Positions 46,099-59,100 of a stretch of 63,171 nucleotides of DNA are shown here, piece by piece; within the stretch, counting starts at the first letter, position 1; each line of letters opens with the position of its first letter. Location of the stretch: NCBI GenBank assembly GCA_000467715.1, contig AJFK01000049.1, positions 1 to 63,171 on the forward strand, given 5' to 3'. The position numbers were made by a program, and so were the translations under genes. Origin of the DNA: Hysterium pulicare CBS 123377 (lineage: Eukaryota; Ascomycota; Dothideomycetes; Hysteriales; Hysteriaceae). The notes below the pieces were generated by a model. The model ran no database searches, was not told the origin of the DNA, and was given only the letters and a program-made list of their open reading frames with translations.

Positions 46099-47001
46099 CC
46101 GCAGTGTATGAGTGTGTTCTGAGACTATTGCCCAGTACTCATTGTTAATCGATTTTAGCTTGTACCGATGCTGGGGCAGTACACAGTAATTGCAATCTTC
46201 GAAGATGGTGTTGTACGTGCGGCCTCCTTCGTGGATTATATCCAAACCAAGAAAGGAATTATGCATATGGATTGTTCCGGTTGTAGTGACATAGTAATAC
46301 TTCACATAATAGGTACCCTTTAAATCCCCGAAGGCCGTGACTTATGACCTTCTTTTAGTCCTCCTTGAACAATAGCTATGGGACGAAGCGGTGCTGATCG
46401 CCAAAAGATGTGCATTCCTGATTTGGCGTGGTCGTTTTGGTGTAAGGCCACCTGAGAACGAGTTACAAACCCTGGAAGATATATGTAGAACAGCCTATGA
46501 ACTGAGAATGAATCTGAAATTGCTGGCCCGCCAGAGTCTTAGCATGTCTTGAGAGAATACTACCTCTGACTCACGCGAACGGAAAGCAATGTGGCAGCAA
46601 CAAGCCTTTCCTACCTACTCCTCTGTCAAGGAGGCGCGACTCGGCTCGATGGAAACTGAGACACCCAGCCATGCTCGGCACTTACAGATAGGATAAAAGT
46701 GAATGAAATGCCATGCATAATTTACCAGGACGAGTTTATAGCAGTGAAAATAACAAGTGGCTTTCTAGAAAGCTCCCGAAGCCAATGCACGAGGCTGAAG
46801 CGGCGGGGGTACCATCGCTTATGGAGCTTGTTGAGGAAATTGAATATGTGTCCAGTTGGAGCTCCCGAGCCGAAACCACCGATATAACATCCCCCAAATT
46901 CCTTCCACTCCATCTTCCACCACTTGCCCGCCGACTTTCTCCTCTTCTCTAACCCATTGTCAAGTTAAGTCCTCTGCTAGACAGTAGGCACCTCCGCTAT
47001 C
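46099..47001. other. Spacer upstream of calnexin gene
   Basis: About 900 bp without supported coding sequence, probably including the calnexin promoter. I did not find a clear unfolded-protein-response element. Confidence 0.4.
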
Positions 47002-48954
47002 ATGCGTTTTGTTGTTGGTGCAACGGCTCTCCTTGCTGCCGCCGTTGTGCGTGCAGATGTTGCCGATGGCCTTGAGGATGCCTCTTCGTCGGTCTCTTCC
47101 GCCGTCGAGTCTGCCACATCCTCTTCGATTGAGAAGCCCACGTTTACTGTACGTTTTCCTCCCGCACTGCTCATCTTCCTTGGACACTCCGCTCTAACAC
47201 CTTGTCTGTAGCCCACTACCTTGAAAGCTCCATTCTTCGAACAATTTACCGATGATTGGGAGTCAAGATGGAAACCCTCACATGCGAAGAAGGATGACAA
47301 ATCCACCGAAGAAGAGTGGGCATACGTTGGCACCTGGGCTGTCGAAGAACCTTCTGTCCTCAAGGGAATGGAAGGTGACAAAGGTCTAGTCATTAAGGAC
47401 AAGGCTGCACATCATGCCATCTCCGCCAAATTTCCAAAGGCCATTGACAACAAAGGCAAGACTCTGGTGGTTCAATATGAGGTGAAGCTTCAAAGTAAGA
47501 CTCAGTCCCATAATTATCTGCCATCGAAGCCGTGCTTATTCTCTCTCTACAGACGGCCTCGAGTGTGGTGGGGCATACATGAAGCTTCTACAAGATAACA
47601 AGGCTCTTCACGCTGAAGAGTTCTCCAATGCTTCCCCGTACGTAATCATGTTTGGTCCCGATAAGTGCGGTGCCACCAATAAGGTAAGGGAACAGGAACA
47701 ACGGAGAGTTCGCAGTTACTGATACTTATCAGGTCCACTTCATTTTCCGTCACAAGAACCCTAAAACCAAGGAGTACGAGGAGAAGCATCTGACGAACCC
47801 ACCAATGGCCCGTATCGTCAAAACCTCCACTCTTTACACTCTTATCGTCAAGCCAGACAACTCATTCGAGATCAAGATTGACGGTGAATCTATCCGCAAC
47901 GGAACCCTTCTTGAGGACTTCAGTCCGTCTGTCAATCCCGAGAAGGAAATTGATGACCCGAAGGACAAGAAGCCCGATGACTGGGTTGACGAAGCTCAAA
48001 TTCCAGACCCAGCAGCGAAAAAGCCCGACGATTGGGATGAGGACGCTCCTTTTGAAATCGTTGACGAGGAGGCTGCTAAGCCTGATGACTGGCTCGAGGA
48101 CGAACCAACCACGACCCCTGATCCCGAGGCTGAGAAGCCTGAAGACTGGGATGATGAGGAAGATGGCGACTGGATTGCTCCAACCGTTCCTAACCCCAAG
48201 TGTGATGAGGTCTCTGGCTGCGGCAAATGGGAACCTCCCATGAAGAAGAACCCAGACTACAAGGGCAAATGGAGCGCGCCTTTAATTGATAACCCTGCGT
48301 ACAAGGGCGTCTGGGCGCCACGTAAAATTAAGAATCCTGATTACTTTGAGGATAAGACTCCAGCCAAGTTTGAGCCCATGGGAGCGGTAAGAAGAATTCA
48401 AGTCATGCGCTGCACACCATGTACTGACAGTCTATTAGGTTGGCTTTGAACTCTGGAGTATGCAAAATGGCATCCTCTTCGACAACATCTACATTGGCCA
48501 TTCTGTTGAGGATGCCGAGAAATTGAAGGAATCTACTTTCGACCTGAAGGTCAAGGCTGAAAAGGCAGAGGAAGAGGCAAGCGCCCCTAAGCCCTCGGAC
48601 ACGCCCAAGACTACTCTCGACCTCAACTTCAAGGAGGACCCAGTCCGCTATGTGAAGGAGAAATTCGACCTCTTTAAGGAGATTGCTAAAAGGGATCCCG
48701 TTGAAGCCGTCAAGAGGGTTCCGGAAATTGCTGGTGGGCTTGGTGTCGCCGCGGTCACTGTCATTGTCCTCTTGGCATCAGTTCTTCTGGGTAGTGGAGC
48801 TGCGCCTTCTAAAGAGCAGATCAAGGATGCTGCGAAGAAGGCGAAAGATGCGACCGTTGAGGCAAAGGACAAGGCTGCGGAAGCAGTTGCCAGCGGTGCC
48901 GAGAAGGCACAGGCTGAGGTGAACAAGCGCACCACACGCTCATCTGCACCGTAG
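47002..48954 (+). CDS. cnx1: Calnexin, ER lectin chaperone
   Basis: Five exons, 47002-47148, 47212-47494, 47553-47683, 47733-48386 and 48439-48954, encode 576 residues. A signal peptide covers the first ~18 residues ([16 protein letters not shown]). The lectin domain follows, with [11 protein letters not shown] and FGPDKCG. The P-domain arm has four KPDDW/KPEDW-type repeats and then the second repeat type ([31 protein letters not shown]). A single membrane segment ([19 protein letters not shown]) lies near residue 510, with an Ala/Lys-rich cytosolic tail. Calnexin holds monoglucosylated glycoproteins for folding in the ER. Domain order and length are normal for a filamentous fungus. Confidence 0.95.
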
Positions 48955-49482
48955 ATTGAAGGAGGCTTAATGAGCAGAGAGAAGTGAGCAGTGAGTAGAT
49001 GCAGAGGTCAAAAATATTGGTGTTAGTGTAGAGCACGGCGAGTTTGACAGAACAGCCATACGGTTGGATTATTCGAGTTATCGGTCATATATTGCTGGGA
49101 GGGCGTCTTAAGGGGATGTATTATAGCTCTCATGTAGTAGAGTGAATGATTGCACGATATCTATTATCCATTGTGTCTCGTCCATAGGCGTACGGCAGTG
49201 TGATGGCAGATGAGCGGGCATATCCCAAGGCTTTACTCATTGCGGTATGCCCGTGATTGGCCGTCGGTTGGTGTCGGGAAGTCATGTGTGAGCCCCTCTC
49301 CAATTTGCCTCAGCGGATAACAACAACCGCCCGCAATCGCCACGATGCTTTGACTGAATCGGAGACTCCTGTTAAATAGAATAAAACCGTCTCTTGTGCA
49401 TCTTGCTCTCGAACTGGTCTGTATCTTGCTCGCTTATCTACAATAACACCCTTCTCGTTTCGTTGTCGCTGTGCTCTGCATC
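48955..49482. other. Spacer between calnexin and dehydrogenase genes
   Basis: About 530 bp, 3' UTR of calnexin and promoter of the next gene on the same strand. Nothing else is recognised. Confidence 0.4.
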
Positions 49483-51432
49483 ATGGCTGCTCGCCGAGCT
49501 CTCTCTCGAAATATAGTGAATCTGACGGCTCCGTTGTCAGCGCCGCGAATTGCTTCTCTCTCCTCCAGAATGTCTTTTCCTTCGAGTAACTCGAGTAAGA
49601 TCGCCTCGAGACGGCTGCATGCGACCGCAAAGCACCTCAATCCTCCGACTACCGCCGCCGCCTCAACTGCAGACTCCTACCCCGTTTCCCACGCGCCCAT
49701 TGAGTCGCCTGTTGATACCCAAAACTTTCTCGACAACCAATTCGCTCCTTCGAAGGCTACAACATGGCTAGATCTTTACGACCCAGCTACCAACAACTTG
49801 GTGACGCGCGTGCCCCAAAGTACAGACGAGGAGCTTAAAGCCGCAGTTGACAGCGCACAAAAGGCATTCCCGGCTTGGAGAGACACAAGTCTGCTTGCTA
49901 GGCAACAGGTCATGTTCAAATACGTTGCTCTTATTCGGCAAAATTGGGACAGACTAGCTGCCAGCATTACATTGGAGCAGGGCAAGACGTTGGCGGATGC
50001 AAAGGGTGACGTACTCAGAGGTCTACAGGTTGCCGAGACAGCTTGTGGTATCACCACCCAAATGACTGGTGAGGTGCTTGAGGTAGCAAAGGACATGGAG
50101 ACAAGGAGTTATAGGGAACCCCTAGGGGTTGTTGCAGCCATTTGCCCCTTTAGTAAGTTCTTCAGCCACCACCATGCATTCGTGCCAGCACAGACACTGA
50201 AGGGCACTTAGACTTCCCTGCCATGATTCCCCTTTGGTCCATCCCAATTGCTACCGTTGTCGGAAATACCATTGTCATCAAGCCATCAGAGCGTGATCCA
50301 GGTGCCTGTATGATCCTAGCCGAGCTTGCGGAAAAGGCTGGATTTCCCCCCGGTGTTGTTAATATTATTCATGGTGCTGCCAAGACTGTCGATTTCATCC
50401 TGGATGAGCCACGTATCAAAGCCGTCAGCTTCGTCGGAAGCAACAAGGCTGGGGAATACATCTATTCGCGAGCATCTGCTAATGGAAAGAGAGTTCAGGC
50501 GAACCTAGGTGCGAAGAACCATGCTGCCGTACTTCCAGATTGTAATAAGAATCATGCTTTGAACGCCATCGCAGGTGCTGCTTTTGGTGCTGCCGGCCAG
50601 AGGTGTATGGCCCTCAGCACATGCGTCATGGTCGGCGAGACCAAGGAGTGGGTTGCAGAGATTGCAGAGCGTGCGAAGGCTCTCAAGATGGACGGTGGTT
50701 TTGAAGAGGGCGCGGATTTGGGGCCCGTTATCAGCCCAGAAGCTAAAAAAAGGATAGAGGACCTCATTACGAGTGCCGAGGAGGAGGGTGCAACCATCTT
50801 ACTTGATGGTAGAGGTCAGAAGCCGGAGAAGTATCCTGATGGCAACTGGGTAAGTCTCATTTGGCCTTTCGTTGCTGCGTCCCCGCTGACCTGGCGCCAT
50901 GCTAAACGGCTTTGAATGTTACATATGAAGTGAATGGTTTACTGAACACACTGAAACAGGTCGGACCAACCATCATTGCTAACGTCAAGCCGCACATGAA
51001 GTGCTACTACGAAGAAATCTTCGGACCTGTCCTCGTTTGTCTCAATGTAGAAACTATCGATGATGCTATCGAACTAATCAATAATAATGAGTACGGGAAC
51101 GGTACTGCCATCTTCACCAGATCTGGCGCTACCGCTGGTCGCTTTCAGCGAGAAATAGAGGCTGGTCAAGTTGGCATCAATGTTCCCATTCCAGTACCAG
51201 TAAGTGGAATCTCATAGATAGATCATCCTAATTCTTTGTATTGATTTTATCGTAGCTTCCCATGTTCTCCTTCACCGGCAACAAGAAGAGTGTTGCGGGT
51301 GGAGGCGCCAACACCTTCTACGGCAAGCCCGGTTTGCAGTTCTATACGCAGCAGAAGACCGTCACCAGTCTGTGGAGGAGCGAGGATGCAGTGGCAAGCA
51401 AGGCGAGTGTAAATATGCCAACGCATAGCTAA
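49483..51432 (+). CDS. Methylmalonate-semialdehyde dehydrogenase, mitochondrial
   Basis: Four exons, 49483-50152, 50212-50849, 50960-51199 and 51256-51432, encode 574 residues. The N-terminus is rich in Arg and Ser without acids ([13 protein letters not shown]), a good mitochondrial presequence. The ALDH fold is complete: [12 protein letters not shown] across the first junction, [10 protein letters not shown], the NAD-binding [13 protein letters not shown], the catalytic Cys in [18 protein letters not shown], and [14 protein letters not shown] plus [12 protein letters not shown] near the end. The NFPAMIPLW and GQRCMAL text marks the CoA-acylating ALDH6 class, which converts methylmalonate and malonate semialdehydes to propionyl- and acetyl-CoA in valine and pyrimidine breakdown. 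All junctions keep frame. Confidence 0.93.
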
Positions 51433-53271
51433 AACAGGAGAGAGAATACAGACATGTAACAGCAGACGATAATGTGGGAAACCATTCGTGGCGAATTGGT
51501 CTGAACGTAGATCTCTTACTTCTGAGTGGGGTAGGTCAAAAGCAAAGCTGATCTGGAGTCGGTTATTGAAGGGTTTGTTTGACCTAATCAATCTGTTTGC
51601 ATATTCATAACCCGCATAAAGCTCAACTGTATTTATACGTTGCTCTACATAAATCTTTACGAGTAGTCTACATGGACAATCTTGACTCGACCAATGGCGG
51701 TGAATGCCGTAGCCCGGAAGATGGCAGAATATTCTGTGTTTATGGCGATAAGAGTTTTCATCGCTGCTTAAACTTCGAAGTTCGGTGCCGTATCGGAGAT
51801 GAGGTGCTCCTGGTATTTCGATGGTGAGGTATGAACGAGGAAAGTTAGCCTCACGACCCTATCCATAATTCACGATGTCCATCAGTCCAAGAGATTGAGC
51901 TATGTGGCAAGTCAACATACCTACTACGGTACGTTGTGCCTTGCATTTGAACACGTGCGGAAAGACGCCATGAATAGACGGCCTGTGCCGTAAATAGGAA
52001 TCAGGTAACACGCAGAGCAATAAAAGGGCCGACGGTGAAACTGACGGATCACACAAATGCAGTGACACCTGAAACATGGCGGTGCTGCAGAAGGCTTTAA
52101 GAGGACTGACATTCGCGATTGACGAAAAGAGCGAGAGATGTATCAGGCGGAATCAAACTTGGGGTGACCAGTTGCAGATGAAACGTGACTTTCAAGATTC
52201 TCAAAAGATGCGAAACCGTTGAGGATAATTAATCGGCGGCGTGCAAATCAGGGTCTATTATTGCCGACGCGGATCATACTCCGGAAGGGCAGCCTGCTGT
52301 TGGGACCCAGGGATGGAACAGGCATGCATGAGGAATGCGGCAGCAATACGGACTCAACCAGCGCCCAAACTGGCAAATCTGGGAGCAATCCCCGTCGTAA
52401 GCTTTTTTCTCCAACTGTTGCGAAGAAATAGCTAGCCTGCGAGAACCGATGTATCGTTGGAGGGACAGTATGGCAGCGTGAATGGGCAAGCTCCGCCCAC
52501 ATCCGAGCATTTCGTCGCAGTATTCGTAGTCGGTGGGCCTAGGACGATGATGCAGGCCATACGCGGCCCGTTATCGTTTGCAGCGAGCGCAGTGGCTTCT
52601 TATGGATATCAGCAGATTTTGTAGCGAAGGCGTCCTTTGCCTTCGCATCCATGCACTTTGCGTTTCGACGATCGGCTTACCACTTTACTAGGGCATTTTC
52701 GCTGCACCTATCTGTACGTCCGCTATTGGGTCTGCTTCGAGCTCCCCACCAACCACAGCGCCCAGCGGCATGAGGCGACAGTCCCAATCTTGAAATTCCG
52801 AACCCCAAAGAGGCCGGGAAGCACCACTACGTACCCAGTCCACAGTCCCACTACGAAGTACTCCAACCCACCCGCCTTCACCACCGCAACCGCATCCAGC
52901 TTCTCTCTGCCTTTTTTTCCCTTGTTCCATCTTCCATTCGTTGCATACCGCTTCTTGCATCATCACCATCGTTAACTAGTCTTTTCTCTTCACCACTTGC
53001 TTGGTGTGTCGTCGCCCACAGCAACCATCAATCTTTATCTTTCTTCACCCACGCCGCACCTTGAGCCTAGAGCTATACTTAGCTTGTCCTTCGCTACAAT
53101 CTTCCACGGCCGCACCATCTCCGCCCTCTCAGCCTTTAAACAGGATTTCATACGGCGCTGGGGCCGTATATTGCACTGTGAACATAAACTCAAACGCCTG
53201 AGCGAAGCGATTCCACACGCCGCACCAGCCACCTCTCACAGTTACTGCATGCCCTAGGCAGTAGTTAGATA
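51433..53271. other. Long gene-free region upstream of DUF2406 gene
   Basis: About 1.8 kb with no supported gene. The part from 52630 to 53270 is CT-rich and looks like a long leader and promoter of the DUF2406 gene. Several short frames on both strands are low-complexity shadows of that composition. Confidence 0.4.
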
Positions 53272-54761
53272 ATGGCCACCATGGAGCGACCCCATTCAGT
53301 GTCACGCCCACGCTCAAAGTCGGCTTTTAGCTTCAAGAGCGACAAGAGCCAAAAAGAACATCAACATCTCAGAGAGTCCATCGAAGAGAAACGGAAGAGC
53401 CACCTAACTTCCACCACCAAAGCCAACCCGAATGCTGCCATGAACGAAGCTCAGCCCAGTACGTCCTTCTGCTCGCATACAAAGCTTCCAGGAGCTACAC
53501 TTTCAGAGGAGCTTGTTGCTGACATCATGTAGTTGCTGCTGCGCTCGAAAAGCCAACACTTCAGTCTCTTAGGTCTTTCCAACATACAGATACCAGCGGC
53601 AACGTTATTGGTATGCAGGCCCGTTGAACTTCGGGAACGTAGCTGATTTACATTTGCAGCTGAACCCGATCTATCGAATCCGACCCGTCCGAGATGGGAG
53701 CGTCCATTAGATACAATCAGATCTTTCGAAGCAGCAATCGATAATGAATACAGGCGTAGGGCTTCGGCAATGAGAGCAGGTGCGTAATGCGGCAAAGCCA
53801 TGTCCTTTGGACATCTAGGGTCTAACTGAATGCTGTCAATAGAATCTTCGCCAGATGTTATGAGCGGATATGGAAGTCGCAGAAGCAGCTACTACGGAGG
53901 AGGTGTGTGCCTTAATATTACTGGTCTTCTCCTTGTTCCCTTAACTCGAATCATGAATATACCTTTTTCCCGCTGCACCCGCAACCCGCAGTCTTGATGT
54001 GGCTGGGACTAGGGCTGGTGGATGGTCGATTACGTGGGCTTGCGACCAGGGTGCTGCTCCGCTTCTTGGCATCGACGATCGTCGTACTTAAGTTACAACC
54101 CTGCACAGATCATTGGCTAACAGCATTATCTCCAGGAAACGATCAAAACCCCCGATATTCTCAAGTTGGCGGCTACTACGGCAGCCGGGCAGCAGCTGCT
54201 GCTCGGGAAAGCTGGGTAGACAACGGACATGGTCCTATGGGTCCTCCAAGATCACGTTACAGCCAACGGTTGCAGTCCGACCCGATGCTGCATAGATATA
54301 GCAATGGTCACGGTGTTTATCCAAGTCAGGGCTATCAACAATCCCGTGACACTGTTATCACCGGTGGGTCCGGTGGAAGTCAGAGTGAACCTTGGACAAA
54401 TTCAACCGACCCAAGTAGTGAGAACAGCTCCATTGAACGGCCTATACCCGTTTCAAAGCCCGATATGGGTGAGCAGTATGGATTTGCAGGCTTCGGTGGT
54501 GGGCCCATCCTCGAGGAGTATGCAAATGGCCCCGGCCAAGGCCCAAGATCGAACAATGGCTACTCCCAGCAGTATCGTAATGGCGCAAACGCTCCCCCGC
54601 CTGTTCCAGCGAAGGCTGTAGCGCCCATTAATTTGAATAGAGTTCCAGTTGGTGGTGGTGGCGATCAACAGCCTCAGCATGGCGCGAACTCTAGAACAGT
54701 CACCCGCAGCAATACAGAGAAGAGGAAGAGTTGGTTCAAGAGGAGATTCAGCAAGGATTAA
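53272..54761 (+). CDS. DUF2406-family protein
   Basis: Five exons, 53272-53458, 53533-53610, 53660-53779, 53843-53902 and 54136-54761, encode 356 residues. The N-terminal half has the DUF2406 text RPRSKSAFSFKSDKS, then NEAQPIAAALEKPTLQSLRS, FQHTDTSGNVIAEPDLSNPT and PRWERPLDTIRSFEAAID. The C-terminal half is Gly/Asn/Gln/Tyr-rich and ends in a basic patch (KRKSWFKRRFSKD) that could bind acidic membrane lipids. Yeast relatives are poorly understood phosphoproteins. Intron 4 is 233 nt against about 50-75 for the other three. Frame is kept across it, so an unrecognised small exon or an alternative exon may lie inside. A second in-frame ATG follows three codons after the first. Confidence 0.84.
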
Positions 54762-55379
54762 AGAGGAAATGGATTCTACGGGACTGGTAAATCATCTCTG
54801 GCGTTCGTATGGACAGATTCCCCGGTTTATGGTGTGCATGAAAGTCAGGGAATTGAAGGCGATCGAACGTCATGAAATAATGCACTTTACGGCGTTGTAC
54901 TATCAAACGTGCAACTTTGACTTCAGCGGAGCTTGAAGTCTGGAGCAATAATCCGAACCGTTACGTTTGTGGCCAGAGTCATGGGCTGTGATGGCTTGGA
55001 GAACGTTGCTATTCTCTCCTCGTTGACATGCCAACGAGCAATTTAAATTAGGGTACTTATGTAATAATGAGGCATTTCAGCACTTGAATGGGACGACACT
55101 TCGTATTTTTATATGTCGTCGCATGTTTCGAATCTGAGTCTTGCGCTACTGTAGGGTACTTTTCTTTGTGGCTATTGTAAGGACAGACGCCTTCTGTAAA
55201 GCTGGTCAGCTGTATGAACATTGCGCAGACGAAGTCCGTCATGCAGTCCATGTCGTAAAGATGTTAGCCAGCCTGCCTTTAAACCCCTCTTCCCGGCAGT
55301 GGCTACAAAGTGGACGTCCCATGACCATTGTACCCTCAATAGCTGTGACAACGTAAAAGGTGGTGAGGTAGTCCGGTGG
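54762..55379. other. Spacer between convergent DUF2406 and vma21 genes
   Basis: About 620 bp between convergent stops. No supported gene is seen. Confidence 0.4.
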
Positions 55380-55805
55380 CTACATAGACTTCTTCTCCTT
55401 TTTCTCGGCCTCTAATCTGTCCGACTGGTCTTCTTTCATAGCCACGATCACATAGGCGACTAGAACAAGGTTCGCTGTAACCGCTGCCGTGGCGCCGGCA
55501 AATGTAGTATTCCCTAAGAAGTTCAATATCGATGCGGTATTGCAGGGCTACGCACGGGAATTAGGTACCTTTGTAAAGTTTGTTAAGGGTAAGAAAATAG
55601 GTGCCAATGGGCAGGGTGATCATGGCAAATGTAAAGAGCAGCAATTTGACGATGATGGATCTATAGCAAGGGTTAGAATCGTCCAATAGAGTAGCTGGGT
55701 GAAGACAGACGCAGGAACTGCTGGTGCAATATTGGATGGTTCGGATGTTGCTTTGGCATCTTGGTTAAGGTAGGACTTTTCGTCCGAAATGACCCTGCGT
55801 GACAT
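55380..55805 (-). CDS. vma21: V-ATPase assembly membrane protein Vma21
   Basis: Three short exons, 55805-55711, 55660-55569 and 55513-55380, encode 106 residues, the usual Vma21 length. The gene is easy to miss because no exon exceeds 134 nt. Exon 1 has MSRRVISDEKSYLN and NIAPAVPAS. Exon 2 holds the first membrane span (IIVKLLLFTFAMITLPIGTY, then FLTLNKLYKG). Exon 3 has TTFAGATAAVTANLVLVAYV, the second span, then IVAMKEDQSDRLEAEKKEK and the C-terminal KKSM. Lys at -3 and -4 is a dilysine KKXX signal for return to the ER. Vma21 escorts assembly of the V0 sector of the vacuolar proton pump. Intron 1 begins GTCTGT. Divergent from fun30, 360 bp away. Confidence 0.9.
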
Positions 55806-56165
55806 GGCTCATCGAAATGGAGATGTGTTTGCTAAGGTCGTGTTTTGTATTGCTGTGCGGTTTACTGCTGGTCCGATGCGGGCAGAGACGATGAATCTAT
55901 CTTAGTCCGAGTGACTGCGTGATAGCGCGTCTGGAAGAGGCTCGTGCATTCTCCACAAACGAAGTTGGTCATTCACTTGCGGCTTTCACTCTGCCTCTTC
56001 AATCAAACAAACAACGGCCAGGTCTTCCGTTGTTGCGGCCACCGTTTATTCTTTGAATCGTGCGCACTGGCTTTGTTCCCCTTGCTTGCGTTCTCTTCTT
56101 CGTGCTGTTTACGTTCCTGTCGTCCCCTTCTCGCACCGCGTCCCAGGTCGAAATTAACCACAGCC
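55806..56165. promoter_or_regulatory. Divergent promoter, vma21 and fun30
   Basis: A 360-bp space between two divergent start codons, with CT-rich sequence before the fun30 ATG. It serves as promoter for both genes. No TATA box is obvious. Confidence 0.45.
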
Positions 56166-59100
56166 ATGTATGATCCGATTGACAGCAGCTCTCCAATTCG
56201 AGGCGGCGATTCCAGGCCTTCTCTAACTCAGCATGATGCGTACGCGGACCATTGTACTGAACCAACGATTCCGCTTCATGGCGTTCAGTCCTCCCACTTT
56301 CCACGGCCGGTACCGTCACCGTCTCAATTCGGTACCCAACCTACACAGATTCTTGATACCCCCAAGCCCCTGCGGCGAATGAACGATGATACTCAAGTTC
56401 AAGTGTTGGCATCATCCCCCACCGTTTACCGGTCTTCTCTCTCGCCTGCCACAACTCACCGGCCGTTAGCCAGCATTATTGCTCCACCTGGCACGTATCT
56501 ACGGCGGCCGCCACCCCAACAACGCACCGCGCCAATAGATCTCACCTCTGATCCTCCGATTGAAGATGACTCTGATGAGGAAGAGACTACTCGGTCAAAT
56601 ATAAAGCCGTCGATCTTCGAAAGTTCAAGAGCCCGCCAGGTCCGCGTAGAGGAGACACCGCAAAAGCGCAGCTTCAACCTTTCCGAATATACATACAAGT
56701 CCAACCTTTCGCGCAAGCGGCCGGCCGAAGATGGCGATTCTCCGCCGGTCGAAAAGAAACGGATGCCAAATATACGACAAAGTGGCCCTGCTCGAGCGCT
56801 GCCGGTGCAAGCGGATATCGAATTGGAGGACATTCCAGACTTCGAAATTCGTCGGAAGGTGGAGAGAATGAAAGTAATAGTACCTAGCAAGACCATTCGC
56901 GAACTTCAGAACGCTCTGGCTGCGAAGAAAGGGAATTATGATGATGCTATGGACCTCCTAATGGCCAGCGACAACCCGGTCACGATAGAAGATTCCGAGG
57001 ACGAGCTCGCCATCATTCCTTCAAAAACTGCTTCGCCCGTTAAGCTGAATGCCAAACGTGAAGTCAAAGCTCCCAACAGATCAATTCAGCAGAAATTCTC
57101 CTCCATTCAGGCAATCTCATCTACTGCTCCCGATGTCCAGTCTCAGTACAGAAAGAAAGGAAGACTTGTGCGAGGACGCAAGTTCCCATCATCGTCACCT
57201 CCGTCTACGCCTCAGACTCTTGTATCACGGCCTAGGCGCCCCGATCAAAACGTGTCGGATGTCGAAGAAGATGAAGGCATTGTCATATCCTCCGAGTCTG
57301 AAGCTGAAGCTGAAGCGCTAGATGACAATGTGCAAGACGATAATCTGCTTAGTTTCTTAAATAACTGCTCTGTGGAGGACCTTGTGGATCTTTCCAATCA
57401 AAAAGAGGATGATGTTCGCTTAGTCCTCTCGAAGAGACCGTTTCGAAGTCTGGGTGAAGTGAGCGCTGTATCTTCAGATTCTCAGTCTTCAGGGTCCATC
57501 AAGGTTAAAGGACGTAAGGCGAAGAAGATCCCGATAGGCGAAAAAGTGCTTGACTATGCCCAAGACATGTGGGATGGTTATCAGGCGGTAGACGAGCTTG
57601 TTACCAAATGCGAGCAATTAGCACAACCGTTGGCGGTCGCTATGAGTCGATGGGGTGTCGACATCTTCGGAGCAGCCAAAGACGGCGAACTGGCTCTGAC
57701 TAACTTGGACCTTACTAACTTGGACAGTACCAAGAGCAAGACGAGCCCAGCTCGTGATTCCGGCATTGGTACCCCTAGGAGTCCCGGGTGGGTCCCCGAA
57801 GATTCAGAACATCATCCAGTCACCAAGGCACCCCGCTCCAACACGTCATTCCTTAAAAAGCCTTCGATCATGGCAGAGAACGTTGAGCTAAAAGACTACC
57901 AACTTGTCGGTCTTAATTGGCTCAGCCTTCTCTGGCAGCACGAGATGAGTTGTATCCTTGCGGATGATATGGGTTTGGGAAAGACTTGTCAAGTTATTGC
58001 GTTTCTCTCTCATCTCCACGAGCGAGAAGTCCCAGGGCCACATCTGATTATTGTTCCAGGCTCAACTTTGGAGAATTGGCTGCGGGAGTTTCAGCACTTC
58101 TCCCCCTCCCTCGTTGTTGAACCCTACTACGGTTCTCAAAGGGACAGAGAGGAGTATCGAGAGCAAATAGAAGAGAACAGGAAGTCGATTGACTGCCTTG
58201 TCACGACTTATGACGTAGCGTTCAAACCGGATGATAACAAGTTTTTGCGCAGGTTGAAGCCAGCAGTTTGTGTTTATGACGAAGGGCATGTCCTTAGGAA
58301 TTACAATACGAAGCGCTATAAGAATTTGATGAGGATCAACGCAGACTTCCGACTACTACTTACTGGCACTCCTCTTCAAAATAACTTGCAAGAGTTGGCC
58401 TCCATCTTGGCCTTCATCATGCCGACACTATTCCAGGAGCGGCAACAGGATCTTGCAATTGTTTTTAAGCACAAGGCAAAGACAACCGAAAGCGATCATG
58501 GTGCTCTCCTTTCGACACAACGAATCAGTAGAGCACGGTCTATGATGACTCCTTTCGTTCTGCGCCGCAAGAAAGCCCAAGTGCTGCAACATTTGCCAAC
58601 GAAAACTTGCCGTCTTGAATACTGCGAGCTCACGCCTTTACAACGGACCATATATTCCGAACAACTCACGCGACAGCGCAAAGTACTGGAAGATCGTACA
58701 GTGGGCATCGTCACGAAGGATCATACTAACATCATGATGAAACTTCGTCAGGCGGCCATCCATCCATTATTGTTCCGACATCGCTACAACGATACAATCA
58801 TCAGGAAAATGGCCAAATCGAGTGTCAAAGAGGACGTCTTTGAGAACAGTGATCCTGATGTCGTTTTCCAAGAGTTGGAAGGGTATTACGACTACGAATG
58901 TCAGCAGTTGTGCTTGAACCACCCCGCACATTTGGGTCGTTATCGTCTAAAGAACGAAGAGTGGATGGACTCTGGAAAGGTCAGAAAACTGGCTGAACTG
59001 CTAAATCGCTTCAAACAAAACGGGGACCGTACTCTTGTTTTCTCTCAATTCACATCCGTCATGGACATCCTGGAGTGGGTTCTGGAGACCTTAGACATGG

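Noticed and set aside
52219-53257. Cluster of short frames upstream of the DUF2406 gene
   Set aside because: All are below 115 codons, overlap on both strands and follow the CT-rich leader composition.
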